From: Primula veris
Taxonomy: Eukaryota; Streptophyta; Magnoliopsida; Ericales; Primulaceae
Length of the DNA: 64,000 bases
Assembly (NCBI GenBank): GCA_963682055.1
Contig: OY821749.1
Location: 3,274,336 to 3,338,335 of the forward strand
Direction of reading: 5' to 3'
In this document: positions 1 through 11,570 of the stretch, in pieces
Layout of the letters: the number at the start of each line of letters is the position of its first letter
Position numbering within the stretch: position 1 is the stretch's first letter
Notes under the pieces: model-generated
Databases searched by the model: none
Seen by the model: the letters and a program-made list of their open reading frames with translations, nothing else
What the model was told of the DNA's origin: nothing
Position numbers and translations under genes: made by a program

Positions 1-99
1 ATCCAATCTAATCCAAATAGATGTAGACGAACTAAGCCGATATGGGATTTACTGCTAGTTTTTGTGAATTTTTTTTTTATCGTTACCGGTTTTCCAAAA

Positions 100-430
100 A
101 AAAAAATTCATTAGCCTTTGTAGTTAAAGATTAATCAAATATGAGATATAAATCGGAATTGTGAAGAGTTTCCAGACGTGCTGCCTCGAGATCAGACCCG
201 CCCTATAATTGAACAAATCTGATTTTAACGAAGACGAGAGAAAAAAGTTGAGATGGTGAGGAGGAGGATAGGAGACAAACGAAAATTGGGATAAAGGGAG
301 AGAAGAAAAAGGATGAGCAAATGGAAGGCGGTCTGGGTACATGAGGAGTGGTGGTGGCTCCTTCCGTTCCAGGTAGCGACGAGTTTAAATTTTGTGTTTT
401 GGCTTTTAGGGTTCTTTTACATCTCATTGG
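100..430 (-). repeat. Dispersed repeat, copy A (inverted relative to copy B at 31.5 kb)
   Basis: Read on the minus strand, this stretch aligns by eye with 31535-31830 on the plus strand. Shared landmarks in the same order are a GAGCCACCAC-ACTCC block, a TTCGTTTGTC block, an ATCCTCCTC block and a GGGTC-GATCTCG block. Short open frames exist in both copies, but they do not match each other codon by codon and show no domain I recognise. It could be a duplicated 5' UTR or first exon, or part of an unclassified transposon. I see no target duplications. Confidence 0.5.
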
Positions 431-700
431 TAAACAATATCACACATGATGGCAGAGGCACAAAATCACATATGACCGGACACAGTCACAAAACAAAATA
501 GGATCGTTGCAAGATGATACATCATCGGGCAATACAAGATCATACAATTTTCGACGAACACATTATCAGACGAACACATTATAAAACAACATCTCCAGAC
601 CACAAGATCGCACAGAATCAGACGAACACAAGATCACATAGGAACAAAAAAGATCGGACAGATTCAACACCATACACACACAAAAATATAAATAATTACT
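431..700. repeat. Degenerate GATCACA/GACGAACACA-type short repeats
   Basis: The stretch is a loose run of related words (AGATCACA, AGATCATACA, CAGACGAACACA, GGACACA) at irregular spacing. The same words fill 25575-25790. No gene is visible. It is probably a decayed tandem repeat or part of a larger repeat family. Confidence 0.4.
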
Positions 701-719
701 GGACTTTTCCTAACTAAAT

Positions 720-2760
720 AAACTTTATTGTGATACCTAATCTCTTAATAATAAAATTAACTTTACTGTGAAAATTATAACGTCAATACATAATTTTTTT
801 GGGTCATATTGTATATATACTTTACTCCAGTGACTAATACTAGTGTTATGATGTGGGATTTAACATAGCAAGGTGTAAGCAAATGTTAACGCAAGGACTT
901 CTTCACAACCCAAACAGTAAATAAAGCTCCAAATTCTGTACTGTTTAAATCACGAAAGATTTCATATTTAGTCCAATTGCCCGTTGACAACTATGATTAA
1001 CTGTCTGGCCTTATTGCGTAAATGCGGAACGAGGGAAGTACATAATTTGCATAAACGATCTAACTATAGGGACCTATTTTGTAATACATCATCTTTCTAA
1101 TTCTAATTTATCAAAAATTGTTGCTTCAATATCGTTATCAAAGTGAGGCCCAAAATATGTGTTTATTACTTTATTTCCTATCGTTACTCTTATTTGATTC
1201 ATTATATTTTATTTTTTATATGATACATCCATTTCGTATTGTTTATCTATTATTCTACATCGAAACACTTTTGGAAATAACAATTACATAGAACAAACAA
1301 ATGAAAATTTTAATACGAAAGAATAATTAATTCAGTTAACAATTAATCATATATATTATCCAAAGACAAATATGTTATTTCTGAATTATAAATATATTAC
1401 TATCACATCGTTTATTATTGCCAGCCAAGTATTGTGGCCTCTGACACAAAAGTTTCACTCTTCTCAGTGTCCTTCTTGACCTGTTTTGATGACATATTTA
1501 TCGTGTTTTTCACTGTAGAAACACAAACAAAATAACGATTATGAAATTACTTTGCGAGTTCTTTTCCTTTCTACTGTCGTAAGACATACATTTATTCAAA
1601 TATTTAATTCGCGTCTAGTGAAGAAATATACATGGAAAACAAGGAATACGACAATCCTACCGGAAGTGTAAACGTCTTCGTCTTCGCTTCTTTTGTAAGT
1701 AAAATTTAGTAAAAAAGGCCGGATTCTTCCTGAAAGAGTTACAAAACAATAAGCGGATAGCTGGTAAGAATTCAGGTGTTCGCCATCTTATATATATAGA
1801 GCAAGTAGCATTTAAGATAATATCGCTGTTTTAAGACTAGTAAAGTGAGAATATATTATTCGTTAACATGATTTGATAATAAAATGATGGAATTAAATAG
1901 GAGCATGACCAAATATATATGTTAACTAAGAATCAACAAAAGCTGGATAAATTAATGATGCATACATATGTATTAGAAGTTTACTTTAAAATTCAAAAAA
2001 TAACTAAAAAATAGCTCTCTGCATTTTACATCAAAAGGTTGATCATTAGAAAAATAATTAAAGAGACCAATTTAGCAAAGAATTGCTATTCATTTAAATT
2101 GAATGCAAATAAATCATTCTTGATCCACGTCGTAAATTTATAGTATACATATTAAACATTGTTATGACATAGTAATTTATAGTACAAGTTGTCAGACCAA
2201 TTTAGCAAAGAATTGCTAGAAATATTTTAACTCGAATCATCACTCACATGTCAATAATATTGTTTACTTCAGGCCAATCCATCCTCACTTTTGGGACTCA
2301 AGAGATTAAAAAGGCAACCACTATAGTTTATATTGTCTGGGCGATTGATACGTACACAACTCATTTTACCACGATTTTTTTTACAAAAACCTGGATAATC
2401 ACCCATTTAGCACGACGTGTTCATTGGTCACTTCCTTAAGGACTTCAAAGATCCCTACTAGATTAAATTTCAAAAAAAAAGTGTGTGTAAAGATTAAAAT
2501 TTCAAAAACTCCAAAAAAATGGGAAAACATCACTCACAAACAACTCGGATAAGGCAAAACTTTAAAAAAAAAACACAAAAAAATAGAGAAATAGTAAATA
2601 AGAAGACATCTTAGCAAAATAAAATTTTAATAAAACGGTGTGATGAAATACTGTCTTCTTTCCTTTAGAGTGGCCTCTCCCAGATTCCGATCCATTTTTG
2701 CTGTTTTAAAAAATCCAATACAGCTGTAAAAGTGAAATTTTGTATGTTGATTTTTATTTT
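720..2760. other. AT-rich spacer, no gene recognised
   Basis: No convincing coding sequence, RNA gene or transposon end is seen on either strand. The longest open frame (2248-2439) shows no domain. One 25-bp direct repeat (2064-2088 and 2194-2218) is listed separately. Confidence 0.5.
2064..2218. repeat. Perfect 25-bp direct repeat flanking about 105 bp
   Basis: Positions 2064-2088 and 2194-2218 are identical and begin AGACCAATTTAGC. The length is long for an ordinary target-site duplication, and the enclosed 105 bp has no inverted ends or poly-A. It may be a local duplication. Confidence 0.6.
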
Positions 2761-2762
2761 AA

Positions 2763-3765
2763 TATTTTGGAATCAAAATCGAATGATTAACACTACCGTG
2801 AATATAGTCAATTATAATTTAGAATGTGTCACATACTAAAAGGGAAAAAATACATTTACTACACCAAAGTATAGTGTTGTTAACGATTTAGGTACCCGTC
2901 TTTAAAATTTTTCAATTTAGATACCACACTATAATAACTTTCCAATTTAGTTATCACCGTCTAAATAAATCACGAAATCATGTCACGTGACATTTGACAA
3001 ACATTAATTTGAGAGGTTAATTTTATAATTTTGCACAAAAATATGTCATTCTATAAAAACGTTTTTTCTCAATTTCACACATAATAAAAATTTGGATTAT
3101 ATGCTAAAAAAAATTATATGTTAAATTGGAGGGAAAGTTTTTCTAGAATAACATATTTTTGTGCAAAATTATCAAATTAGTCTCTCAAATTAATATTTGT
3201 CAAATGTCACATGACATGATTCCGTGATTTATTTAGACGGTGGTACCTAAATTGAAAAATTTGAAAGTTGGGTAACCAAATCGTTAAAAACAGATAGTTT
3301 GGTGTAATAAACCTATAAAACCCTCATACTAAAAACCCAACACGTATTAATGAAGTCAAAAATATCTATACTAAAATTAATTCAACCTTAAAACTAAAAA
3401 AATAGTAAAAACATAACACATGTTAATGAACCAAAAAATATTTATCCTAAAATTAATTCAAAATTAAAGCTAAAAAATACTATTGGTTGACACACCCTAA
3501 ATAATAGTGAATTTTGAAATGAATAGCGAACCATTAACATTATCGTGAATCTAATCCACTATTATTTTGGGTGTGTAACATACTAAAAATCTAACACATA
3601 TTAATGAACCAAAAAATATCTATCCTAAAATTAATTCAAAATTAAAACTAAAAAATGAAAAAAACATAACACATGTTAATGAACCCAAAAATATATAACT
3701 TAAAATTAATTCAAAATTAAAACAAAAAAATAGTATTGTTTGGCACACTCTAAATAATAATGCAT
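2763..3765. repeat. Tandem duplication of a ~250-bp AT-rich unit, first copy split by a MITE
   Basis: Unit 1 runs from about 2763 to 3505 and contains the MITE 2841-3324. Unit 2 runs from about 3509 to 3765 and is uninterrupted. Removing the MITE and one target duplication makes unit 1 about 250 bp, matching unit 2. Each unit also holds two diverged ~80-bp subrepeats built around AATGAACC and CCTAAAATTAATTCAA. Confidence 0.75.
2841..3324. mobile_element. Mutator-type MITE, 484 bp, 9-bp TSD CATACTAAA
   Basis: Long imperfect terminal inverted repeats of nearly 200 bp each flank a short AT-rich centre. The ends are AGGGAAAAAATAC on the left and, on the reverse complement, AGGGTTTTATAGG. Identical 9-bp flanks CATACTAAA lie at 2832-2840 and 3325-3333, which is the size produced by Mutator-like transposases. 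The adjacent tandem copy has a single CATACTAAA at 3579-3587, an internal empty site that confirms both boundaries. No coding capacity. A half-copy of the family lies at 41036-41185. Confidence 0.85.
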
Positions 3766-4193
3766 CAGGTTCATATAATTGTTTTTTCATATGTCAAGAC
3801 AATATAAAAAAAAGTTCAAATTTTTTATTATTTTCGGATGAAAGTTCATTTTTGCACCTGCCTTAAAAAATTAAGACAGATTGTCTTTAATTTTTCAAGG
3901 CAAAGCCAAAACCAATCCCCAAATTCCACCCCAACCTAGATTTGATCGGGACATATGATGATTCCACCACTCTCCTGTCTTCGTGCTCTATCCCAATAAC
4001 CACTAAAAATAAAATAAAAAATCAATCACTGAAGATTAAATCTGTTAGAAATATATTACTAAATGACTATATAATTGTCAGTAAAATTGAAATTCATCGT
4101 CATGCCGTCTGCATTTAAAATGTTTAGAACCAAAATATGTCACTATTTCCGTCAGCGATCGATTTTTTTTTTTTTTTAGTAAACATCATCTTC
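3766..4193. other. AT-rich spacer, no gene recognised
   Basis: No coding sequence or clear element boundary is seen. A 15-bp T run is near 4163. Confidence 0.4.
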
Positions 4194-4201
4194 TCCGATG
4201 T

Positions 4202-4637
4202 TTAGGGGCGAAATCAGAATGATTTTATTCGGGAGGTCGTGGTGTAAAAAATATGTCGAATAGGAAAAAATAGTGTCTAATACAATTTTTTTTTATATGA
4301 AATCAACACAAAGGATATTGGACAAGAAAATAATTTTTTATGTAATTTTGTTTGGGAAAATACAATCGTTATTTAGAAAAATTGGTAATTTCAAAATAAA
4401 AAACAAGAAAATTTTAGGAAAAAAATAATATAACATGATTTGAAATCATAATCTGCCACTATCTTATGGTCCAATTTTACCATTACACCAGCAACTCATT
4501 TGTTTAACTAGCGGGACCATCAATGTATATATATATCAGAATATTTTTAATTATATGTATAAAAAAAATAAAATAAAAATTGAAAATCGCCGCCGGGATG
4601 ACCACGACCACGCTCAACCCTCTTTGGCTCCGCCCCT
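4202..4637. mobile_element. hAT-like MITE, about 436 bp
   Basis: The left end (TTAGGGGCGAAATCAGAATG) and the reverse complement of the right end (AGGGGCGGAGCCAAAGAGGG) are related imperfect inverted repeats of a type common in plant hAT elements. Flanks TCCGATGT (4194-4201) and CCCGATGT (4638-4645) match at 7 of 8 bases, consistent with an 8-bp hAT target duplication. The interior is AT-rich and non-coding. Confidence 0.6.
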
Positions 4638-4645
4638 CCCGATGT

Positions 4646-6360
4646 ACCATCTATTTAAACTTCAATGAAGTCGCATAATTATATAATTCCAAGACTCTCA
4701 TAATCTAGACTTTACATATCCTATATATGGTAAATATCGATTGAGTGCAAAGATATTATACATATAATTATTATAGTTTTACTAGAAACATAACATGGCA
4801 GCAAACATATTTTTTTGTTAGTATAAGAGGGTCTTAGTATTTCTTTGTCACAAATATTCTTTATAAGTTCTTCTATTTGAAAATTTTAATATTAACATCT
4901 ATAAGGTCGCCCATCACATCTACACAATGTCACACACTCAGGTTAATTAACCCATTGGTGTTCTTACACTGGCGCAATAGTTTTTCTACTGTACATACAG
5001 TAGCTTATATTTTAAGTAGAGTGGAAGCAATTTAAATATACTACTGTCTTGGTAACACATGTAACATATTTATCTTTCCAAAATCAGATTTTAAATTCTG
5101 TTTTAAAAATCGACTGAAAATTTAGATTTTAAAATCCGCTGAAAATTTAGATTTTAAAAATAAACTGAAAATTTAGATTTTAAAAATCTGGAATTTTTTA
5201 CCTTTTTCAGCCTAAAAAATAGATTTTTAGAAGATAAATAAATAAGATGACAAGTCAAACACCCATACATTTTTAAAATAAAAATTCAAAAAATTAACTA
5301 AAAAAATATGTTATCAAATGTAGGAGTCAAGGTATTATGTTGCAACAATAATAATGCATGCTACTCTTTGGCTGAAGTTATTAAATCTCAGTTGCGTCAG
5401 TAATAAATGACTTTATTGAGAACTTGACAAGCAATTTATTTAATGTTTATTAAAGACTTAATTTTGGTATTACCTGAAATAAGAAAGACATGGAAAAGGA
5501 TAGTCCTATTATAGGTTGCCCTTTTTTTGGCATACAAATCTTCATGACCTCTGCCAAAAGGAATTGACTCCTGGTCGATCCTATATGTACGGAGAGAAAG
5601 ACAAGAGATAGAAGGGTTTTAATTCTGAGGGCTTTTATTTTCGTGTAGGTACAAAACAACTCGTGCTATGATAAATTCAGAAAATTGCAGATGTGTCGAT
5701 ATATCTTTTGCTTTATTTAATTTTTGGATCATATGAGTTACCATTAAATAAGGAGCTACTCTCTTGTATTTTGGGAGTTGGATATTATATGGATATTTAC
5801 GAATAAACTGTTTCCTTTTCCCGTTGAATAGACTTCGTCAGTTATTTGATTATACTTTAGCTAATCCTCAAATGGGGTAATCGAATGTTAGTGATTCATT
5901 CATTGTTTCTTTTTTATAAAAGGTATAATTGCAAGCATTGTAGGTTACTCAAACCATGTTTTTCCTTAGATTTTGTGTAACCAAAAAATGTTTAGTTTTG
6001 TTTATTTAGAGCTTCCTTATTTATTTTCTTAAATTTTAAAAAACCAAATTGTTACTCATATATATGAGAACCAAATTGTTCCTTAATATTTCTTTCTCAT
6101 CTTCTTTTTCACTTTTCTCTCGCATGTGTATATATTAAATAACAAAATGAAGATAAAAATTAATATAAACTAAAAATAAGAAAGCTGCATAATTATATAA
6201 ATGTAAATTAGTCATGTAAAATGAAAAAAAGTAATGTTTTTATTCAAAATTTAAGGAATATGTAATGGAAGCTATAAGGCTTGCTTTAAGCAAGAAAAAA
6301 AAAATACATGAATAGACAAAATCTCATCAAATGAAGCGAAGGGCTTATAGCCGCTTAGGT
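4646..6360. other. AT-rich spacer, no gene recognised
   Basis: Apart from the small tandem repeat at 5095-5190, nothing is recognisable. An open frame at 5450-5659 (minus) has no domain and looks like chance. Confidence 0.4.
5095..5190. repeat. Short tandem repeat, about 26-28-bp unit
   Basis: The core CTGAAAATTTAGATTTTAAA recurs three times in succession with small length changes, with partial copies on both sides. It is a minisatellite and no function is evident. Confidence 0.75.
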
Positions 6361-6376
6361 ACTTAATGTATTTCTT

Positions 6377-8771
6377 TTTTTTTTTTTTTCAACATAAACT
6401 TTTATATAAAGAGTCTCTATGGGAAAGACCCCCATAGCGGTCATTACATCATTACAACATAAACGAAGCTTGACTAATAACAGCCATACAAAAGATTATT
6501 GCTAGGCAGGTGCGCAAACGACCTTAAGGAGCTCCCCAGAACTCTCCGTTTCATTAGAAAAGGTCCACCCAAATAAACAAAAACCTCTCCTTATTCCCCC
6601 TCCACCCTTGTCTCTCCAAGATCAGTGTGATCTAAGGTTTTTATTCATGGATTTCCCGTTTCTAATTTGCAGAAAGCCTGGTTCTCTTAAGACATTCAAC
6701 ACCCCCTAGCAATATACAACTGATAACTGCCTAAAAACGCAGAAAAAACTAGATAAAAATTACAGTAATAATAAAAGGCAAGCTTCAAAAGCACCTGCAT
6801 TGGCACTGAAATAATCTGATTAGCAAAACAAAAGCACGTCTTTTTCAGACATAAGTCTTCATCAAAAGGATTTTTGTGATTGACAGTAACATAATAGAGA
6901 AAACTAAAATAAAAGTTTCAGAAAAATCTCCTCATTAGCTTTAGAATCTGTTCTTATCCCAATTTTCAAAAACCAAACACAACAATTCTCAGGCTGAACC
7001 TTCCTTGAAATGATGCTTTGGTATTACAGTAACACTTCAGAATAACTTCATCATTAGTCATAGATTTTAGAACAAAAAGTTTTAAAATCTGTCTAGGTCT
7101 TAAAACAGCACCCTCTTAGACAGGGTGTGCTTTTTTGGTCCAGGTAATAGGCTGCATAGATATTCTTAGGTAAATCCATAGCTCTGCCTGTAATAAAATC
7201 ATTCCCATTGGAACCCATTTTAGCCAAGCCATCTGCAGCTTGATTCTGTTCTCTATAAACATGTGTGACATTAAAACCCACATAATCCATAAGGAGGGTT
7301 ATGTCCCTCCATATAGACCCAAATTTAATGCCTGGATTACACTTGGTATTCCACCAATTAGCAATATTCTCAGAGTCAGTTTCCACCATAACATTGGTGA
7401 AACCCATAGTGTAGCAAATAATCAAACCAACTTTAAGCGCCATCATCTCAGCATGCATATTGGTTTGGGTGGCCAGAAAGTTTGAAAAAGCTAGGACCAG
7501 CAATCCATTATGATCTCTTAAAATACCACCACAACCATTAGCGTTGTTGCTAAGTGAAGAGCCATCTAAGTTTAATTTTAATCTACCTGTTGGTGGGCAC
7601 TGCCACCATACCAGTTTAGTCTTTTTTCTTTTACAGTGGACAGTTTTGATATTCAAAGACATAAGTGACAGGCATTGAAAGTTGGTAGCAGGTTTTTTTG
7701 GTTTCAGCAAAAAATTAAGGTCATAAAGCCATTTAGTCACTTTTTTAATAATGGTTTCAGCACACATTTTCTCATTATCAAATCTATTTTTGTTCTTGCT
7801 GAGCCATATCTCCCAAATCAAAATGAAAGGGACTAAAACAGCTAACATACCAATTTGAGAGGTGTCACATAAGTTGCACCATTTCACCATATTGTTCTTC
7901 CAGCAAGGTGTAAAAACTATATTGAAACCAAAGACATTTGCAAAGTAGCTCCAAACCTGGCTACATATATCACTGGATCCAAATAGATGATTAGCAGTAT
8001 CAAGAGTGTGAAACCTACAGCAAGAGCACTTGGTGACTGTACAAATCCCAAAATTTTTAAGATCCTCATCCAGTTTTATGGCATTGTACCAAAGTTTCCA
8101 AGAAAAAATACTGATTTTAGTGGGTAAAACAGTGTTCCAAATATACTTAGCCACATTAAGCTTAGGTTTTTTATCCCTTATAAAATTATAAGAGGTTTTT
8201 GCAGTAAACTCACCATTAAAAGTAAAAGGCCAGTATCTAACATCCTCACCCTGGTGTAAAACAATATTTTTACTGGTAACCTTAAGTAAAAGCTCATTAC
8301 CCCCCATATGCAATATCAGGTTAGTATCCCAAACATTATGTTTAAAGACCTGGTTTAAAAGTACATTAGGGAAAATAACAGCAAAAAACTGACAAAGAGG
8401 GCCATCTCCTAACCAGTTTTCATACCAAAAGCTAATGGATCCCTCCTTAATATCCCATAAACTGTTATCAACCAGTTTTTTAAAGTGAGGATTAACCATT
8501 TTCCAAACACAAGAGTGTGTAGCATTAACCACCTGGTTACTCCAATTAGGGTTATTACTGCAGTATTTTTGAAACATGAAAACAGTCCAAGGAGAGTCAA
8601 TTTCCATTAGTCTCCAACAAAGTTTTGCATGCAAAGCTTTCATAAACTCCTTTAAACTCCTCACCCCTATGCCACCTTCATTTATAGGGGAAGAAAGCTT
8701 CCCCCATCTCAGCCAGTGATGCTTTGTTTTACCATCTGTCTCACCCCAAAAGAAGTTAGCAAATTTGGTTC
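6377..8771 (-). mobile_element. 5'-truncated L1-type LINE, 16-bp TSD
   Basis: The element lies on the minus strand. Its poly(A) tail appears as a 13-bp T run at 6377-6389, followed by a ~700-bp 3' UTR and the C-terminal part of an ORF2-like protein. Flanking direct repeats ACTTAATGTATTTCTT at 6361-6376 and 8772-8787 are identical over 16 bp. A poly(A) tail, 5' truncation and a long perfect duplication are the marks of target-primed reverse transcription. The perfect duplication and an open frame running to the truncation point indicate a fairly recent insertion. Confidence 0.93.
7093..8770 (-). pseudogene. LINE ORF2 fragment: end of reverse transcriptase, zf-RVT, RNase H
   Basis: The frame is open from the truncation at 8770 to a stop at 7093, about 559 codons, with no start of its own. 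It begins with the conserved tail of plant LINE reverse transcriptases (FANFFWGE, then HWLRWGKL and NEGGIGVRSL). A zf-RVT zinc-binding region follows, with a PTKISIFSWKL motif, a CSCC pair and a TANHLF histidine. A C-terminal RNase H-like domain keeps its acidic residues: D in LNLDGSS, E in HAEMMAL, D in VETDSE and D in QAADGLAKMG. The endonuclease and catalytic RT core are lost, so it cannot move by itself. A shorter frame starting at the GTG at 8664 is an artefact of truncation. Confidence 0.92.
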
Positions 8772-8787
8772 ACTTAATGTATTTCTT

Positions 8788-9841
8788 AATAAACAGGAAA
8801 ACAAGAAGTTTAAATCCAGATTATTGACAAATCAATAAGAAAATAACTCTCAGAAGAGGATAGAATTGTTGTTTGGAGGAAAGAATTGAAATAAGTTGAT
8901 TATTTTTAATAAGATTTTTTTAAAAAAAAAATAAGAAGAAGAAATGATACGATGTCGTTTTGAGACATTTATATGTTACTTCACCAAATATATTGTAACG
9001 TTCTACAGGAGTTAAATTAACCGGAAGGACAACATCTATGCAAAAAGTGGATACCATACGCTTATTAGTAGTTATAGTAGTTATAAAATAGTTATATAGC
9101 TCATTACATAAACTCATTCCGGATTTGATCTTATTGAGGGACAAATATATCATTTGCCATTTGTGATCGGACAAACACAAATGGCAAATAATGGATCAGT
9201 TCAAAGTTATACCATTAAATGTGTGATTTTCGGATATATAAGGGAAGATTTGTTCTGTTAAAGAATTGAATAGAACCGAAGTGCTGGAAAAGTTCAAGAT
9301 ATTGGAGAGGATATTTTTCTCCAGTGTTGGAGCAATAAGGGGGTCACTACACCCGAAGATGGGCAATGTCTTTTTATTACTTCACGGGGAATGGATAGAA
9401 TTAAAGAGGGAGTAAAGATGGAGAAGATGAAAGATGAAAATTTCACATCATTTTTTTTTCCCATGTGTCTGACTGGTTAGGAGAAAATGATCCATAAATA
9501 CATATAAATGTTACTTAATTAGATAAAAGTACATACATTAAAGATGTGTACATATTAATTATTATATAACCACTCTCCCCTTTTAACTATTATCTCTCTC
9601 TCATGTACACATTCATTATAAAAACGTACCATTTTTAAGGAAAAACTCGACTTAAATACAACATAAAAAATTACAATATTTTAAGTCACAAACATAGTAA
9701 GTTAATGTGAGATAGGTATAATCCGTTGTTTGTATATTATATTCTAAAAATAATGCACTCTAATGTTTGAGAAGCCGAAATCATCTATGTAATATCATTA
9801 ATTTTTTTTTTTGTTAAAGCTAGAAAGAAACATATTTAGTT
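8788..9841. other. AT-rich spacer, no gene recognised
   Basis: No coding region, RNA gene or element end was found. Homopolymer A/T runs and a CT-rich stretch near 9575-9605 are the only features. Confidence 0.4.
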
Positions 9842-10805
9842 TTATGCTGCATATATAATACATGATGACACTACACATGCAACGTGATACTACTACATAT
9901 GTTACATGATACTAATACATATACGACATGATAGTACTATATATGCTACTATATGATTCTACTACATATACTAGATGGTGGTAATACATACGATCTAGTT
10001 AGCACCGGTATGCCGATTTTTAAAAAATTTCTATACCCGATACCGATACGGTACGATAAAATCCGTACCAGGTACGGCTAATACGTACCGAAAATTTTTT
10101 GACTGGTTTGACCGTCTGTGTATGGTGTCGGTACATAACCGGTACGTGACCGATACGTTCGGAAATTTTTATTGTTCATATATTTGGTGGTTTTACCTAG
10201 TAATCTATGTATAAAATTATCAAATCTACCATAAGACTTAAATTATATTAGAAAGGTCCCTTAGATTCAAAAAATTTGTACTAAATACCATAGAATTGAA
10301 AATATGTATTATACAAATATTACAATTTTATTGATGTTTCATTTTATATTATAAATTCATCCAAAACTTTCAAAATATTAAGACTAAAAATTCACAAAAC
10401 TAAATAATATACAAGTCGATCTATTTAACTTGAAAATATGTAACATAAATATTAAAAATAATTATTATATATTGAAGTACCGTAGCCGAACCGTATCCAA
10501 AATTTTCAACTTTTGCCGTATCGGCGTACCCGTACCCGTATCGGTGCAACATTGCATACGATACCGATGCTGCTACACAAAATGCATGATACTATTATAT
10601 GATTCTATTATATATGTTTCATGAGTCTACTACATATACATACTACATGATGTTACTGCACACAGTACAACATGCTACTACACACACTACAATACATAAT
10701 ATTCTACTACATATGTTATTACACACGCTACATGGTCTTACTATATACCATACATTATGCTATTAAATGATTCTAGTACATATGCAACTACATGATTCTA
10801 CTATT
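9842..10805. repeat. Degenerate satellite (~22-bp, CTACATATGCTACATGATTC-like), split by a hAT MITE
   Basis: Variants of TACTACATATG..ACATGATTC recur at 20-24-bp intervals from about 9842 to 9994 and again from about 10563 to 10805. The units are too diverged to be young. The interruption is exactly the hAT-like element 9995-10554. Confidence 0.7.
9995..10554. mobile_element. hAT-type MITE, 560 bp, 8-bp TSD CATACGAT
   Basis: Identical 8-bp flanks CATACGAT lie at 9987-9994 and 10555-10562. The left end CTAGTTAGCACCGG and the reverse complement of the right end CAATGTTGCACCGATA share GCACCG in register. Subterminal regions on both sides are rich in GGTACG/CGATACGG words in opposite orientation. 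An 8-bp duplication with subterminal repeats points to a non-autonomous hAT element. The short open frame at 10430-10624 runs across its end and is not a gene. Confidence 0.78.
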
Positions 10806-10810
10806 AATTA

Positions 10811-11370
10811 GAGAGTGATTTATTATAATTAGCTATTAGTTATGAAATATCATTTAGAAAACGAAAACTAAACATGCTAATATTAATAAGGGAGTGATTT
10901 GTGTTAAATTTGTCTGTTAGGATATTGGAAGTGATATTTTATTTGATATTGCAAGATGATGTTTAATGAAACACAAGGGTATTATAGTATTCTAAAATTA
11001 CATATGTATTAAATGTTAGAAGAGATTTAAAAATTCGGTATTTTAAGATTAAGTCTCTTTTTTTATCTATCAATCAGCCATTCTCCCGGTGGTGAGCTTA
11101 ATTAGCTATACATTAAGTTGCAGCGAGTTTACATATTAATTTTAGTATAAGCCTTTGATTGGTAACAAATTAGTTGAAGGTTGTGATATTAATAATATTC
11201 ATTTTGATGTTTAATGTGTTGTTCGTGATCCTTCCTCTACATACCTATAGTTTATGGTGCAAAAAAGTCTAGAATAAATAGTTATTTTAACCGCAAAAAA
11301 AAAAAAAAAACAGTTATATTAACCTGAGTTCTACATATTATTCTCAAAAAAAAAACCTAAGTTCTATTGC
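10811..11370. other. AT-rich spacer, no gene recognised
   Basis: Nothing beyond an A run near 11297-11312 is recognisable. Confidence 0.4.
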
Positions 11371-11373
11371 ATA

Positions 11374-11567
11374 CACTGCAAAAAAAATACCAAAATAACG
11401 ACGGGATTAGTGACGGCATTTTTTGTTACGAGCTTATTAGCGACGGTTTTTGTGACGGCGTTGTGACAGTTTAGTCAATTTGCGACAAATTTGTGACAGC
11501 TTTTTAAATTAGCGACAGGCTTGTGACAACTTTTGACTCTCACTAAATCAGACATTATTTTGTAGTG
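11374..11567. mobile_element. CACTA (En/Spm-like) mini-element, 194 bp, 3-bp TSD ATA
   Basis: The left end is CACTGCAAAAAAAATA and the reverse complement of the right end is CACTACAAAATAATGT, the standard start of plant CACTA elements. The 3-bp flanks are ATA on both sides (11371-11373, 11568-11570), the size CACTA transposases make. The interior carries repeated GCGACGG / GTGACGG / GTGACAG words, typical subterminal transposase-binding repeats. It encodes nothing. Confidence 0.85.
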
Positions 11568-11570
11568 ATA

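Noticed and set aside
313..717. Open frames of 62 and 67 aa on the plus strand
   Set aside because: They fall in the dispersed repeat and GATCACA-type low-complexity stretch, with no domain or codon signature.
5450..5659. 69-aa open frame on the minus strand
   Set aside because: No recognisable domain, no promoter or splice context, and AT-rich chance frames of this size are common here.
8409..8600. 63-aa minus-strand frame inside the LINE
   Set aside because: It overlaps the true LINE frame in another phase; a shadow.
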